From Acidobacteriota bacterium (GTDB taxonomy: Bacteria; Acidobacteriota; Thermoanaerobaculia; UBA5066; Gp7-AA6), in NCBI GenBank assembly GCA_020199905.1, contig JAIVJS010000084.1, forward strand, positions 1 through 50,113: 50,113 nt of DNA. The letters are read 5' to 3'. Numbering within the stretch: position 1 is the first letter of the stretch; the number at the start of each line of letters is the position of its first letter. A program made the position numbers and the translations under genes. The notes under the pieces were generated by a model. The model was not told the DNA's origin, ran no database searches, and was given only the letters and a program-made list of their open reading frames with translations. Of this stretch, positions 23,656 to 32,444 are shown one piece after another.

Positions 23656-25356
23656 CTAACGCCTGCGCTCCGGCGGGCGATCCAGCGCATCTATTTCATT
23701 GCGCAGACCGAGGAGCTCCCAGCGCTGGAGCGCGATGGGAACGTTGCCGTTCTTCCAGAGAGAGTCGTGGAATGCGCGCAAGGAGAACTTCTCGCGCAGG
23801 ACACGGCGCGCGTCGGCCAGGAAACGCAGGATCTGCAGCTTTCCGATCTGGTAGCTGATGGCCTGCCCGGGCGCGGAGGCGAACGACTCCGCCTCCCGGC
23901 GCGCCGTCGCGGCGTCCATCGGGACCGCCGAGGCGAGATAGTCCGCCGCCTGGTCGATAGAGAAATCGCCGAGCGCCAGCCGGACGTCGGCCTCCACCCG
24001 GAGCGCGCGAAGCCGCAGGAACGTCGCGACGATCTCGCGCGTCCGCGGACTGTCGTCGAAGTAGCCGGCGTCGAGCATCATCTCTTCGGCATAGAAGGCG
24101 ACGCCCTCGTTGGCGGATGAGTCGTAGTAGGCGCGGCGGACAGGGTCTTCGTGCGTCCAGGAGAGCGCGAGCTGGAACGAGTGCCCGGGAATGCCCTCGT
24201 GGACGAGGACGGGCCGGGGGTCGCGCGCCATCGACAGGGCAAAGAACCCGAGGGAAGAGGCGGGCGGGGGAATGTAACGGACCGCGTCGTCCGCCGGCCG
24301 CGCGGCGGAGGCCAGGTCGTCCGGCTCCCCGAACGGCCCGAGCGCCGAGAGGAATCCCGGCAGGGGGGCGGCGCGGTATCGCCGGATCGAGGCGGGGATG
24401 GTCAGCAGATTCTTCTCTTCCAGAAACCGGCGTGCAGCGGCCTCGTCGCTGGTGACCCGTGCGATTTCGGAGTCCTGGTCGGAGAAAATCGGGAGCGCGG
24501 GAGCTCCGGCGCTTCTCGCTTCCTCGTGCGCTTCGCGCGTGGCGGCCCGCGCCCATTCCTGGCGGCCCATGGCGAGAATCTCCTCCGGCGTGAAAGGCAG
24601 AAGGGCCACGTTCCTGAGGTAAAAGAGATAGGCGTCGCGCCCGATGGCCGTTTGCGCCCTCAGCGTCGGAAGGCGGTTCGCGAGCCACTCCCGGTAGCCT
24701 TCGAGGGCGGCGACGGCGCGCTCCGCCGCCGAATCGGGCGGCTCGCTTCCCGGCGGCAGCAGAGGCTTCACGTCCCGGACCGCGGCGGTGAGCCGTTCTC
24801 GGATGTCGCCGAGGCGGGAGATCGCCAGGCGGGCCAGGGGGCCCTCGGCGCGAACCAGGTTTCCCTTCGCGCTTTCGATCGTGCCCGGAATGGACGCGAC
24901 GCGCCGCGCGAGCTGCGAGGCGCGTGCCTTCGAGAACGGCGGCGGCCGTACGAGCGCGTCGAGGACGGCGCCGGCCGTCTGATCGACGTAGAACATCGGG
25001 TTGCGTTCCCAGCCGCGCTCGACGTCGAGCTCCCACCGAACGCGCGCGAAGGCGCAGCGCAGAAGACGGCGGTCGACCTCCCAGGAGGAAGGCATTCCCG
25101 ACGCGTCGATCCTTTCGAGGCGCGACTCGAAGGCGGCGACTTCGCGCCGCCGGCGCTCCACGGCGGCCCGCGTCCACTCCGGCGCCCAGTCGGGAGGTCT
25201 TTCGATGCGCGGGAGGTCGTCTGACGTGATGGGCTGATTGGCGGCGCGCCAGTGCCAGAATTCGCGGGAGATGTTCTGAAGCTCATCTGCCCGGCCGGCG
25301 GCGGGAAGAAGCAGCAGCGCGGCGAACGTCCAGAGGCCGAGCGTCCGCGTCTTCAC
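23656..25356 (-). CDS. DUF885 family protein (peptidase-like), exported
   Basis: A 566-residue protein with an N-terminal signal peptide (LGLWTFAALLLLPAAGRA). The family's HExxxGH-type metal motif is present as LVHEGIPGHSFQLAL near residue 385, followed by the characteristic SSANEGVAFYAEEMMLDAG. DUF885 proteins are presumed zinc-dependent carboxypeptidase-like hydrolases; specificity is unknown. The start is GTG 25356, with TACACT six bases upstream and directly before the signal sequence. The same frame is open much further upstream only because the neighbouring metalloprotease gene is shifted into it. The two should be treated as separate genes. Confidence 0.83.
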   Translation of the reverse strand: MKTRTLGLWTFAALLLLPAAGRADELQNISREFWHWRAANQPITSDDLPRIERPPDWAPEWTRAAVERRRREVAAFESRLERIDASGMPSSWEVDRRLLRCAFARVRWELDVERGWERNPMFYVDQTAGAVLDALVRPPPFSKARASQLARRVASIPGTIESAKGNLVRAEGPLARLAISRLGDIRERLTAAVRDVKPLLPPGSEPPDSAAERAVAALEGYREWLANRLPTLRAQTAIGRDAYLFYLRNVALLPFTPEEILAMGRQEWARAATREAHEEARSAGAPALPIFSDQDSEIARVTSDEAAARRFLEEKNLLTIPASIRRYRAAPLPGFLSALGPFGEPDDLASAARPADDAVRYIPPPASSLGFFALSMARDPRPVLVHEGIPGHSFQLALSWTHEDPVRRAYYDSSANEGVAFYAEEMMLDAGYFDDSPRTREIVATFLRLRALRVEADVRLALGDFSIDQAADYLASAVPMDAATARREAESFASAPGQAISYQIGKLQILRFLADARRVLREKFSLRAFHDSLWKNGNVPIALQRWELLGLRNEIDALDRPPERRR

Positions 25357-25362
25357 GACGGA

Positions 25363-25368
25363 AGTGTA
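25363..25368 (-). promoter_or_regulatory. -10-like TACACT for leaderless DUF885 gene
   Basis: Read on the - strand, TACACT sits six bases before the GTG start. It supports the view that the DUF885 gene has its own start inside the long merged frame. Confidence 0.45.
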
Positions 25369-25394
25369 CGGCCCCCGGCCCGGTTCCACTCCGC

Positions 25395-27780
25395 TCAGGA
25401 CGGTCGATGCGGCGAAGACGCGCCCTCGAGATCCGCACCGATCGGGCGTCCTGGAGGAGGCGGCACTTTCTTCGGCCGGGTCTTTCGCGTCTCCGGCTGA
25501 TCGAAGAACTCGATGATGTCGCGTTCCGCCTGGCGCAGGTGCGCTTCGGCGGCGGGGTCCGCCGAGTGGCGTGACTTCAGCTCGCGATCGAGCGCCCGGA
25601 GGCGGGCGCCCGCCGCCCCACGTGGCGGATACGAGACGGCCCGTCAGGACCTCGAAGGTGAGAGCGCCGCGCGCGGAGGCGAGAGTCAAACGCGCGGCCC
25701 GCTCCGGATCGAGCAGGGGATCGACGACCAGGCCGACGAGAGCCCTCGCCGCGGAGTAGAGACTGAACGTGTCCCCCGCTTCCGACGCGAATCGCTCCAC
25801 GGTCTCGCGCGTGCCGGAAGGAGCGGGGACGAGGGCCGCGAGAATCCGGTCGGGGATGTCGAGGTTCTGCGGCTCGATCGTGGAGAGCAGCAGATCGAGC
25901 GCCTGCCGCTGCTTCTCGGCCGGAACCCAGGCCACGGGAGTCTGGCCGTCGCCCGCCACCGCATTGGTCTGGAACTGGCCGCCGACGAACTGCTGCGCCG
26001 CCTGGATTCCGAAGCGGTGGTACAGGTACGCGAGGTTGAAGCGCCGCTGGAGGTCGTAGACCCACTCGCCCGGCTTCAACTGCCCGGTTCCGAACCGGTC
26101 GAGCACGACCCGCCTCACGTCGGACGTCGTCGCGAGCCACTGCACCGGATCGGCGCCCCAGTCGTACTCGGCCCAGCGCGGGTCGGAGTCGAGCGGATAC
26201 ACGATGCCCTTCGCGTAGCCCTCACGCACGATCCGATCGAGCTCGGCGCGGTCGGAGGACGGCGTGTATCCCCAGCGGATCGCGAGCCGGTCGTAGGAGC
26301 CGATGTCGTTCGGGTACGCATCCGACAGATCGAGCCTGCCGTTCTTCACCTGGATATTGGGCGCCAGGTAATCCATCACCGAGCCCCAGCCGAACGTCGT
26401 CGCCGCCCAGTTGTGCATGAGGCCGATCGTGTGGCCGACCTCGTGCGCGGAGAGATAGGCGAGGCGCTGCAGCACGAGAGCCTGCTCGTCGAGGTCGGGG
26501 TCGCCGGCCGCCAGCGACGAGACTTCGGGAGCGTCCGCGGCGGCGCAGGCGCCGAGAGGGGCGGGCACGCGCAGGTTCTGCCACATCCGCGACGTGGTGC
26601 GCCGCCGGTGCGAATCGATCCGCGCCACGCCGTGAACGATCTCGCCCGTGCGGGGGTCCGTCTGGGCCCCGCCAACCGACCAGCCTCTATCCACCCGGTT
26701 GATCCACTCGATCCCGGAGTAGCGCGCATCCAGAAACGTCGCGCCTTCGGGCAGGTCCTTGAGGACGAACGCATTGGAAAAACCGGCCTCTTCGAACGCA
26801 TGGTTCCACCAGAGGGCGCCCTGCCGGATGGCCGTGCGCTCGGGCTCCGGGATGCCGCGATCGAGGTAGTACGTGATGGGTTCGATCGGATCGGAAACGG
26901 CGCCCGCGGGGTCGCGCTTGACGAGCCTCCAGCGCATCGCGAGAAATCTTTCGATCGGCTCGGTGTAGGGCGCGGCATGGTCCACGTAACGGCGAGGGAT
27001 GAAACCGATGCGGGGATCGAGCTCGCGCGGAACGAAGCCGGGCTCGGGCAGCTTCAAAAACGTATGGTGGATCCGGAGGCTCATCGTGTGGCCGTCGGGA
27101 AGGACCGGCGCCAGGCTTCGGGGCGGGTTCTCGGCGGTATAGGTCGCGATGACTTCGATCTCCGTGTTCTTCGGGAAGGCGCCGCTGCGTTCGAAGTTCA
27201 GGGCGGAGCGCGAGACGTCCTGCCGCCAGTCGCCGAGCTTCTGCGCCTTCAATTGCGGAAGGACCTGCGTATCGGCGAGAAGAAACGGCGTCGCGTCGAC
27301 GAGGACGCGGTCCCCGTCTTCTGCGACGACCGGGAGTGAGGCGAGGATCGCGGACGGAAACGATTCGGTGACGACCCGCGAGCGCTCCGCATCGCCGGCG
27401 CCGCCGCGGTGCGAGACCTGCCGCTGGTGGAGCAAGACGCGCGGACCCACCCGCTCGAATCGACACAGCGCGAGCTCGCCGAGCTGGCCGCGGTCGAGAG
27501 AGATCTCGAGAGTCCCCGCGCCGCCGGCGATGCCGGAGCCGTAGAGGAGCTCCTCATTCCAGCGGGAGACTTCCAGAAGGAGCTGCCCGCGACGGGCGTC
27601 CCAGTAGTACGGAAGGAAACCGTCCTGTCGTTTGAGGTCTTTCGTCCGCTCGGAAAAGGAGACCATCCGATCGCCGGCGGGAGGCGCCGATGTCCGTTCG
27701 GGGCTGGATGCGGGAGCCTGAGCCCCCGCGGCACCGACGCAGGCAGCGCTGAAAACGGCCAGAAGGACGACGGCCCGCAT
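25395..27780 (-). CDS. Zinc-dependent metalloprotease (DUF5117/DUF5118 type), frameshifted near the C-terminus
   Basis: A secreted metalloprotease of about 790 residues. It has a signal peptide (AVVLLAVFSAACVGAAGA), an N-terminal domain, and a metzincin-like zinc site AHEVGHTIGLMHNW at about residues 445-455. The start at ATG 27780 follows GGGAGG. Near 25595-25620, in a run of G and C, the reading frame is lost: the frame in use turns to low-complexity sequence and runs on into the DUF885 gene. The neighbouring frame instead continues sensibly (ALDRELKSRHSADPAAEAH, then AERDIIEFFDQPETRK, then PPPPGRPIGADLEG) to a TGA at 25395-25397. One extra base (or two missing) explains this. It may be a sequencing error or a real late frameshift. 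Confidence 0.8.
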
Positions 27781-27936
27781 GGGTAACCTCCCGTGTTGAA
27801 AAGACTTAAGCGGAAGGGGATCTTACTCTGCCGGCGGATGGCGTGTCCTGTACAAAACCGGACTGACACCGAGATTCAGTTGTGATTCACTTTTTCCAAC
27901 GTCTTCCGATTCTCTTCTGTTGAAAGGAGACCGTCC
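27781..27936. other. Divergent intergenic region before the peptide/TPR cassette
   Basis: This 156-base spacer is visibly less GC-rich than its surroundings. It contains AT-rich tracts (for example around 27880-27915), consistent with a promoter for the peptide gene on the + strand and one for the metalloprotease on the - strand. I could not assign boxes with confidence. AAAGGAGA at 27923-27930 is the ribosome site of the peptide gene. Confidence 0.4.
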
Positions 27937-28083
27937 ATGGCCATGGCCAACACGAACGCCCCGGCTCAAGTCCCCCAGGAACCCCGCTCCGAGCAGACGA
28001 ACACCGAGCGCAATGAACGTCTCTATCGTGGTGACAAAGAGCAGAAATTTGTCATCAAGCTGTCGATTCCAATTCCCGTCTAA
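27937..28083 (+). CDS. 48-residue peptide of unknown function
   Basis: A short gene with a strong ribosome site (AAAGGAGA, six bases before the ATG). The peptide has a Pro/Gln/Asn/Glu-rich polar N-terminus, a charged middle (NERLYRGDKEQK) and a hydrophobic C-terminal strand ending FVIKLSIPIPV. There is no signal peptide, cysteine, or double-glycine leader site. It is followed at 89 bases by a sigma-like gene and then a TPR gene on the same strand. I do not recognise the family. It could be a regulatory or signalling peptide or a precursor; the absence of obvious modification residues argues against a thioether-type RiPP. Confidence 0.6.
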   Translation: MAMANTNAPAQVPQEPRSEQTNTERNERLYRGDKEQKFVIKLSIPIPV

Positions 28084-28172
28084 GCGTAACTCCTCCGAAC
28101 AGTCGGGTTACCGCTGCCGGAGAATGACGGGATTTGGTGCGTCGCTTGCAGGATAATCTGTAAGCGAACCCC

Positions 28173-28541
28173 ATGGATAACCAGAGACAGACCGGTTCGG
28201 ATCTCGTGTACCTCGTTCTCGAGGAAACACTGCCGATGATCCACACCGCCCTCGTTTCCTATTACGGATTTTCGGATTCCGAAGCGGAGACGTTCAAAGA
28301 CACGCTCGCCATCTGGTTTCACCGCGTCGGCCGTCGAGCGAACGGTCAACTTCCATCGAGCTCCGACCTGCGCGAGCAACTGGCCTTCGTCGCCTGCAAG
28401 TACGCCCGCGCCTTGCAAGTGACCAAAACCAATAGCGGACTGCCCGTCGAAACCGGCTTCGCCGAATCTCTTCAGACCCCGCCCGAAGAGGTCGCTTTCG
28501 CTCTGCTGAATCGAATGCAACTTGCCGGAAGTCCCTCATGA
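28173..28541 (+). CDS. Small helical protein, possibly sigma-70 region 2-like
   Basis: A 122-residue protein. The segment LVSYYGFSDSEAETFKDTLAIWFHRVGRR resembles sigma-70 region 2 of ECF-type factors in hydrophobic spacing and the acidic GFSDSEAE turn, but no region 4 helix-turn-helix follows. It could be a degenerate sigma factor, a partner of one, or unrelated. No Shine-Dalgarno is present; a GATAAT hexamer (28152-28157) lies 15 bases before the ATG. Its stop overlaps the start of the TPR gene (ATGA), so the two products are made together. Function is unknown. Confidence 0.65.
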   Translation: MDNQRQTGSDLVYLVLEETLPMIHTALVSYYGFSDSEAETFKDTLAIWFHRVGRRANGQLPSSSDLREQLAFVACKYARALQVTKTNSGLPVETGFAESLQTPPEEVAFALLNRMQLAGSPS

Positions 28542-29656
28542 GCGGGGATCTGCTTCCGTTTCCGTTGGCCTGCACCGGGGTCTCTACCTCCGAGGCACGC
28601 GTCTTCGCCGATGAATATTTCGCCTCGCCTCCCGAAAACCGGGAACGCAGGATCGAAGAGTTTCGTCTCGAGCATGCGGAAACGCTTCTCGCGCTCTGTC
28701 AGCTGCTCGACAGACGAGTCGAGTCTGGCCCGGCCGAGGTTCTCGAGGCCGCAAAACTCGCGTACTCGTTCATCTCTCATCTGCCGCCGGACCGGGGAAG
28801 TTTTCTGTTCGACGAACGGGAGTACTACCTCGGGGAGCTTGCGCTCATCGCGGGATGCTGTTGCCGCGTCCTCTCCCTGCGTCAGAACTGTCGTGAGTGG
28901 TTGGACTATGCCGCAGGCTGGTTTCTTCTGACGGCGAACTCCGCGGGAGATTCCGCTCGGGTTTCCTATCAGAGACTCGCGCTCTGTATGGAGGAGCGCA
29001 ATCTCGTGGCGGTCCTCGAGATGGCGGGGCCCATTCTGGAGTGCTTCAACCGAACCGGCGCGAGAGAGCTCGCGCTCAAGTGCCGGTACGTTCAAGCCGC
29101 GGCGATGAGGGAAGCGGGCCAGACAGAACGAGCGCTGGAAGCTTTCGAGCAAGTCTGCGCCGATGCGCGCGAGCTGAAGAGCACGCGTGTTCTCGGCGCC
29201 GTCTTCGTGGCATTGGGCCAGATGTACTGCGAGATGGGAAAGAGTGATCAATCCCTGAGGCTGGTCGTCGAGGCCGAACCCTTTCTGCGCGCGAGCGGCG
29301 ACAAGGTGGCTCTCTCGAAGCTTCACTGGGGAGTCGGGCAGCTCCTGCAGTCGCAATCTCGGATTCAGGATGCTCTTCAGGCGTACCGGGCGGCACAGAC
29401 GGAGCTTCTGGAGCTCAAGATGCAGGGAGACGTGGCCGCGCTCCATCTCGTCATCGCGGACCTGCTCCTCGAGACCGGCCAGGAGCGGCAGGCGGAATGG
29501 GAGATTCGGGCCGCCCTTCCGATCATCGACGAGTTGAAGATGGTGCCGGAGGGCTTCGCCGCGATGTCCCTGCTTCGCGAGTCGCTTCGCCGGCGGTCCA
29601 TCGATCGCGGCGCGCTGCGCAAGGTCCACGGGTACTTCGAGGAGATCAACTCCTAA
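28538..29656 (+). CDS. Tetratricopeptide-repeat protein
   Basis: A 372-residue, mostly alpha-helical protein. The N-terminal ~90 residues (EEFRLEHAETLLALCQLLDRR type) form a helical domain. From about residue 160 onward there are TPR-like pairs, such as ALKCRYVQAAAMREAGQTERA, VLGAVFVALGQMYCEMGK and DVAALHLVIADLLLETGQ. There are no membrane segments, zinc motifs or catalytic motifs. It is translationally coupled to the sigma-like gene, so a protein-protein regulatory role (for example sensing the 48-residue peptide) is an attractive guess but only inference. Its stop overlaps the convergent dehydrogenase gene by four bases. Confidence 0.8.
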   Translation: MSGDLLPFPLACTGVSTSEARVFADEYFASPPENRERRIEEFRLEHAETLLALCQLLDRRVESGPAEVLEAAKLAYSFISHLPPDRGSFLFDEREYYLGELALIAGCCCRVLSLRQNCREWLDYAAGWFLLTANSAGDSARVSYQRLALCMEERNLVAVLEMAGPILECFNRTGARELALKCRYVQAAAMREAGQTERALEAFEQVCADARELKSTRVLGAVFVALGQMYCEMGKSDQSLRLVVEAEPFLRASGDKVALSKLHWGVGQLLQSQSRIQDALQAYRAAQTELLELKMQGDVAALHLVIADLLLETGQERQAEWEIRAALPIIDELKMVPEGFAAMSLLRESLRRRSIDRGALRKVHGYFEEINS

Positions 29657-30573
29657 CTCCCCGTCCCCTCCGGCTCCGGCCGCCGCGTCAGCCCTGCCTC
29701 CTCCCGCGCGCCTAGCGACAGCGCGCTCCAGTCGTGATCTTCCCGGCCTCTGGCGATGCCGGTGAGAAGGCGGTCGCGCACCAGGTTCGCCACCGGCATC
29801 GGCGTCTTCGACGACGTCGCCGTCGCGAGCACGAGGCTCATGTCCTTCAGCCCGAGCGGCAGCGCGAAGCCGGCGGGCGTGAACCGACCCTCCGCGATCG
29901 TCTTGCCGTAGTTTTGATAGATCGGACACGCGAAGAGGGTCTGGCCGAAGAGATCCGCCAGCGTCTTCGGATCGATCCCGTTCTTCTCGCCGAGGGTGAA
30001 CGCCTCCGACATTGCCTCCATCGCCGCGGCGATCAGAAAGTTTCCGCAGAGCTTGGCGACGTTCGCGGCGCCGGGATCGTCTCCGAGCTCGAAGAGTCCC
30101 TGGCTCACGGCGCGAAGGAGGGCAACGGCCCGGCCGCGTGCGGTCGCTTCCCCGGACAGGCAAACCCAGAGCTTGCCCGCCGCCGCCGCTTCCGGCCGCC
30201 CGAAGACCGGGGCCGCGACGTACGCGCTCCCCTCCCCGGCGTGCCGCTCCGCCAGGCGGCGGCTCGTCTCGGGAGAAACCGTGCTCAGGGAGACGTGGAT
30301 GCCGCCGGGAGCGAGGCGCTCCAGAAAACCGCGGCTTCCGACGACCTGTTCGAGCGCGCGGTCATCGGAGAGCATCGTGAAGACGATTCCGCCGGCCGAA
30401 CCCGTCTCCGCCGGGTCCCAGGCTTCGCGGGCGCCGGCCGCCACGAGCGCGGCGCCCTTTCCCCGGGTCCGGTTCCAGACCGTCAGGGGATGCCCCGCTC
30501 GAAGCAGGTTCCACGCGATCGGCTCTCCCATCCTGCCGAGCCCCACGAACCCGATGGCTTCCTGGTCCGCCAT
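29653..30573 (-). CDS. NAD(P)-dependent beta-hydroxyacid dehydrogenase family protein
   Basis: A 306-residue member of the 3-hydroxyisobutyrate dehydrogenase / tartronate semialdehyde reductase / GLYR1 superfamily. The Rossmann loop is GFVGLGRMGEPIAWNLLRAG, the NADP-favouring WNRT follows, and the catalytic lysine is in AKLCGNFLIAAAMEAMSEA. The family reduces or oxidises beta-hydroxy acids and small semialdehydes; the substrate here is not determinable. Tartronate semialdehyde reductase would connect to glyoxylate from purine breakdown but the gene is 15 kb from that island. AGGAGGGAC precedes the ATG. Confidence 0.85.
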   Translation of the reverse strand: MADQEAIGFVGLGRMGEPIAWNLLRAGHPLTVWNRTRGKGAALVAAGAREAWDPAETGSAGGIVFTMLSDDRALEQVVGSRGFLERLAPGGIHVSLSTVSPETSRRLAERHAGEGSAYVAAPVFGRPEAAAAGKLWVCLSGEATARGRAVALLRAVSQGLFELGDDPGAANVAKLCGNFLIAAAMEAMSEAFTLGEKNGIDPKTLADLFGQTLFACPIYQNYGKTIAEGRFTPAGFALPLGLKDMSLVLATATSSKTPMPVANLVRDRLLTGIARGREDHDWSALSLGAREEAGLTRRPEPEGTGS

Positions 30574-30634
30574 GTGTCTCGTCCCTCCTGGCTTTGAATC
30601 CCTCGCGCCCTGCCCGGACTAGTTCCGAAGAACC

Positions 30635-31300
30635 ATGACGCCCCGGCTGCTCTCGGTCAATCTTGCGGTGCCCGGACGGCTGCGGGCCCGGGGACGCGAT
30701 GTCCCATCCGGCATCTTCAAGGAGCCTGCCGCCGGACGCATCCCGCTTCATCGCGAGTCTCTCGAAGGCGACGTTCAGGTCGACCGCCGATACCACGGCG
30801 GGCCGGAGAAGGCCGTGTACGCGTACAGCTCCGAGCACAACGCCTACTGGTCCCGGGAGCTCGGCAGGGACGAGCCCCTCCCGCCCGGTTACTTCGGCGA
30901 AAATTTCACGACGCGGGGTCTTCTGGAAGACGACGTGGCCCTGGGGGACGCGTTCCGCATCGGGACGGCCCGCGTGCAGATCACGACACCCCGCAGCCCC
31001 TGCTTCAAGCTCGGGCTCCGCGTGGGCTCGGCGCGGTTTTTGAAGGCCTTCCTCGCCAGCGGACGGCTCGGCTTCTATCTCCGGGTCCTTCAGGAAGGCG
31101 ACGTTGGCGCCGGTGACGCGATCGAGAGAATCGACCGCGTCCCGAATCCTTTGAAGATCTCGGACCTCATCCGCCTGCTCTATTTCCACCCCGTCGAGCC
31201 GTCTTCTCTGGAACGCGCGCTCGAGGCGGGCGCGCTCGGCGCCGGCCTCCGCCGCCAGCTCCAGGAACGGCTCGGGAGCCTCCACGCGGAGCTTTTCTAG
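30635..31300 (+). CDS. MOSC domain protein (YiiM-like)
   Basis: A 221-residue protein with a MOSC domain followed by a C-terminal 3-alpha extension, as in YiiM. Signatures include the opening VNLAVPG, VDRRYHGGPEKAVYAYSSEHNAYW, GYFGENFTTRGLLEDDVALGD and the conserved cysteine in TPRSPCFKLGLR. YiiM-type proteins bind molybdenum cofactor and reduce N-hydroxylated bases such as 6-N-hydroxylaminopurine; that activity here is by homology. The gene is divergent from the dehydrogenase at 30573. There is no clear ribosome site, and a TAGTTC hexamer nine bases upstream is only a weak box. Confidence 0.85.
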   Translation: MTPRLLSVNLAVPGRLRARGRDVPSGIFKEPAAGRIPLHRESLEGDVQVDRRYHGGPEKAVYAYSSEHNAYWSRELGRDEPLPPGYFGENFTTRGLLEDDVALGDAFRIGTARVQITTPRSPCFKLGLRVGSARFLKAFLASGRLGFYLRVLQEGDVGAGDAIERIDRVPNPLKISDLIRLLYFHPVEPSSLERALEAGALGAGLRRQLQERLGSLHAELF

Positions 31301-31353
31301 ACATTCCGCGATCTGGTTCGCCTTTTGCTCTCCTCCAAGCCAGGAGGTTCCCC

Positions 31354-31863
31354 ATGGCCATCGTCGATCAGATCGGAAACATCTTGAACCAGTACACGGG
31401 CGATTCGACGCCCGACCGTGAGCAGGCGCGGGCGCACTACGACGAAATCGCAAACGCTTACCCGCAGGACGAGCTCGCTTCCGTCATCGGGCCCGCCGTC
31501 GGCCGGCTCGATACCCCTCATCTGGAGCGCAAGATCGAACAGAGCGCGCAGCAGATGACGCCTTCGCAGAGAGGCAGTTTCCTCGGCACGCTTCTCGGAG
31601 GGCTCGGCTCAGGAGCCGGCCTGACAGGCCTGCTCGGGAGCCTGGGGGCGTCTCCCAGCGTGGCGGCCGACCCGGCATCGGCGACGCCGCAGGATGTCGC
31701 GCGGGTCGCGACGTATGCGAAGGAGAACCAACCCGATCTCTTCCACAAGGCGATGGGGTTCTACGCTCAGCACCCGACCCTGGTGAAAGTCCTCGGGACG
31801 ATGGCGATCGCCTCCATCGCGAAGAATCTTGCCTCGAGCGGCCGCCGGCCCGGTCTCCTCTAG
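31354..31863 (+). CDS. Conserved-looking protein of unknown function
   Basis: A 169-residue protein with a clear GGAGG ribosome site before ATG 31354. The N-terminal half is polar (VDQIGNILNQYTGDSTPDREQARAHYDEIA). The middle holds a Gly/Leu-rich segment (LGTLLGGLGSGAGLTGLLGSLG), and the C-terminus is helical (KAMGFYAQHPTLVKVLGTMAIASIAKNL). The Gly-rich stretch may be a flexible hydrophobic linker or membrane-active segment. There is no signal peptide. I do not recognise the family. It is followed by a strong terminator, so it is probably a single-gene transcript. Confidence 0.75.
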   Translation: MAIVDQIGNILNQYTGDSTPDREQARAHYDEIANAYPQDELASVIGPAVGRLDTPHLERKIEQSAQQMTPSQRGSFLGTLLGGLGSGAGLTGLLGSLGASPSVAADPASATPQDVARVATYAKENQPDLFHKAMGFYAQHPTLVKVLGTMAIASIAKNLASSGRRPGLL

Positions 31864-31886
31864 GCTGTCGCTGGCGGTGCCGATTC

Positions 31887-31925
31887 GCAGAGCGCTCCGC
31901 GACGGAGCGCTCTGCTTCTTTCCTT
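31887..31925 (+). terminator. Rho-independent terminator
   Basis: A perfect 13-bp stem (31887-31899 with 31903-31915) with a three-base loop is followed by a pyrimidine tract rich in T (TTCTTTCCTTCC). It lies 24 bases after the stop of the unknown-function gene and is the cleanest terminator in the window. Confidence 0.8.
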
Positions 31926-32076
31926 CCGCTCTTGCGCGCGCGGCCGGCCGTCCCGCCCCCGCGAGCCGCTCTCTCCGGCAGCCCGGCTGTGCCCGACCGG
32001 CTCTGATCATCGTACAACCGACGGACCACCCCGGCGCCGTCCCCGATCTGGCCCGATTCTTGAAGAAACGACTCTC

Positions 32077-32400
32077 ATGATGGGCGAAAAAAGGGATTCG
32101 CCGCGCCGTCGCTGCCGGCTTCTCGTCGATTTCGACACGACGCTGTCCCGGACGACGGGTTTCACGCACGACGTCTCGAAGAGCGGCATCTTCGTCCGTA
32201 CCGTGCGGATCCCCAGGATCGGTAAGATGCTTCGCGCGATCCTCCATGCTCCGGGAGGCGGCACGGTCCCGATCGAAGGAACAGTCGTTCGATCGTTCCG
32301 GGCGCCCGGCGCCCTGCGCACCCTCATCCCTTCGGGGTTCGTCCTCCGGGTGGCCCGGGAGCACCCCGCCGAATACGACGAGATTGCCGCGCCCCGCTAG
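32077..32400 (+). CDS. PilZ domain protein
   Basis: A 107-residue single-domain protein. The N-terminal SPRRRCRLLVDFD matches the RxxxR arm that binds cyclic di-GMP. FTHDVSKSGIFVRT corresponds to the second PilZ signature (D/NxSxxG), so both ligand motifs are present. It probably acts as a small c-di-GMP receptor; the partner is unknown. It starts at ATG 32077 or 32080, with no strong ribosome site. A heptamer repeat begins three bases after its stop. Confidence 0.85.
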   Translation: MMGEKRDSPRRRCRLLVDFDTTLSRTTGFTHDVSKSGIFVRTVRIPRIGKMLRAILHAPGGGTVPIEGTVVRSFRAPGALRTLIPSGFVLRVAREHPAEYDEIAAPR

Positions 32401-32402
32401 CG

Positions 32403-32444
32403 AGCTGTCAGCTCTCGGCTCTCACTCCAACTCTTAACTTCCCT
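32403..32444. repeat. Heptamer repeat (AGCTGTC / AGCTCTC family)
   Basis: AGCTGTC, AGCTCTC, GGCTCTC, ACTCCAA, CTCTTAA and CTTCCCT keep a 7-bp frame with decreasing similarity. The block fills the gap between the convergent PilZ and hydrolase genes. Confidence 0.75.

Noticed and set aside
23656..27780. A single 1374-residue protease with two catalytic domains
   Set aside because: The linker is out-of-frame low-complexity sequence. A separate signal peptide, GTG start and -10 box precede the DUF885 part, and the metalloprotease C-terminus is found in the next frame.
27937..28083. Lanthipeptide or other cysteine-based RiPP precursor
   Set aside because: The peptide has no cysteine, no leader cleavage motif and no modification enzyme beside it.
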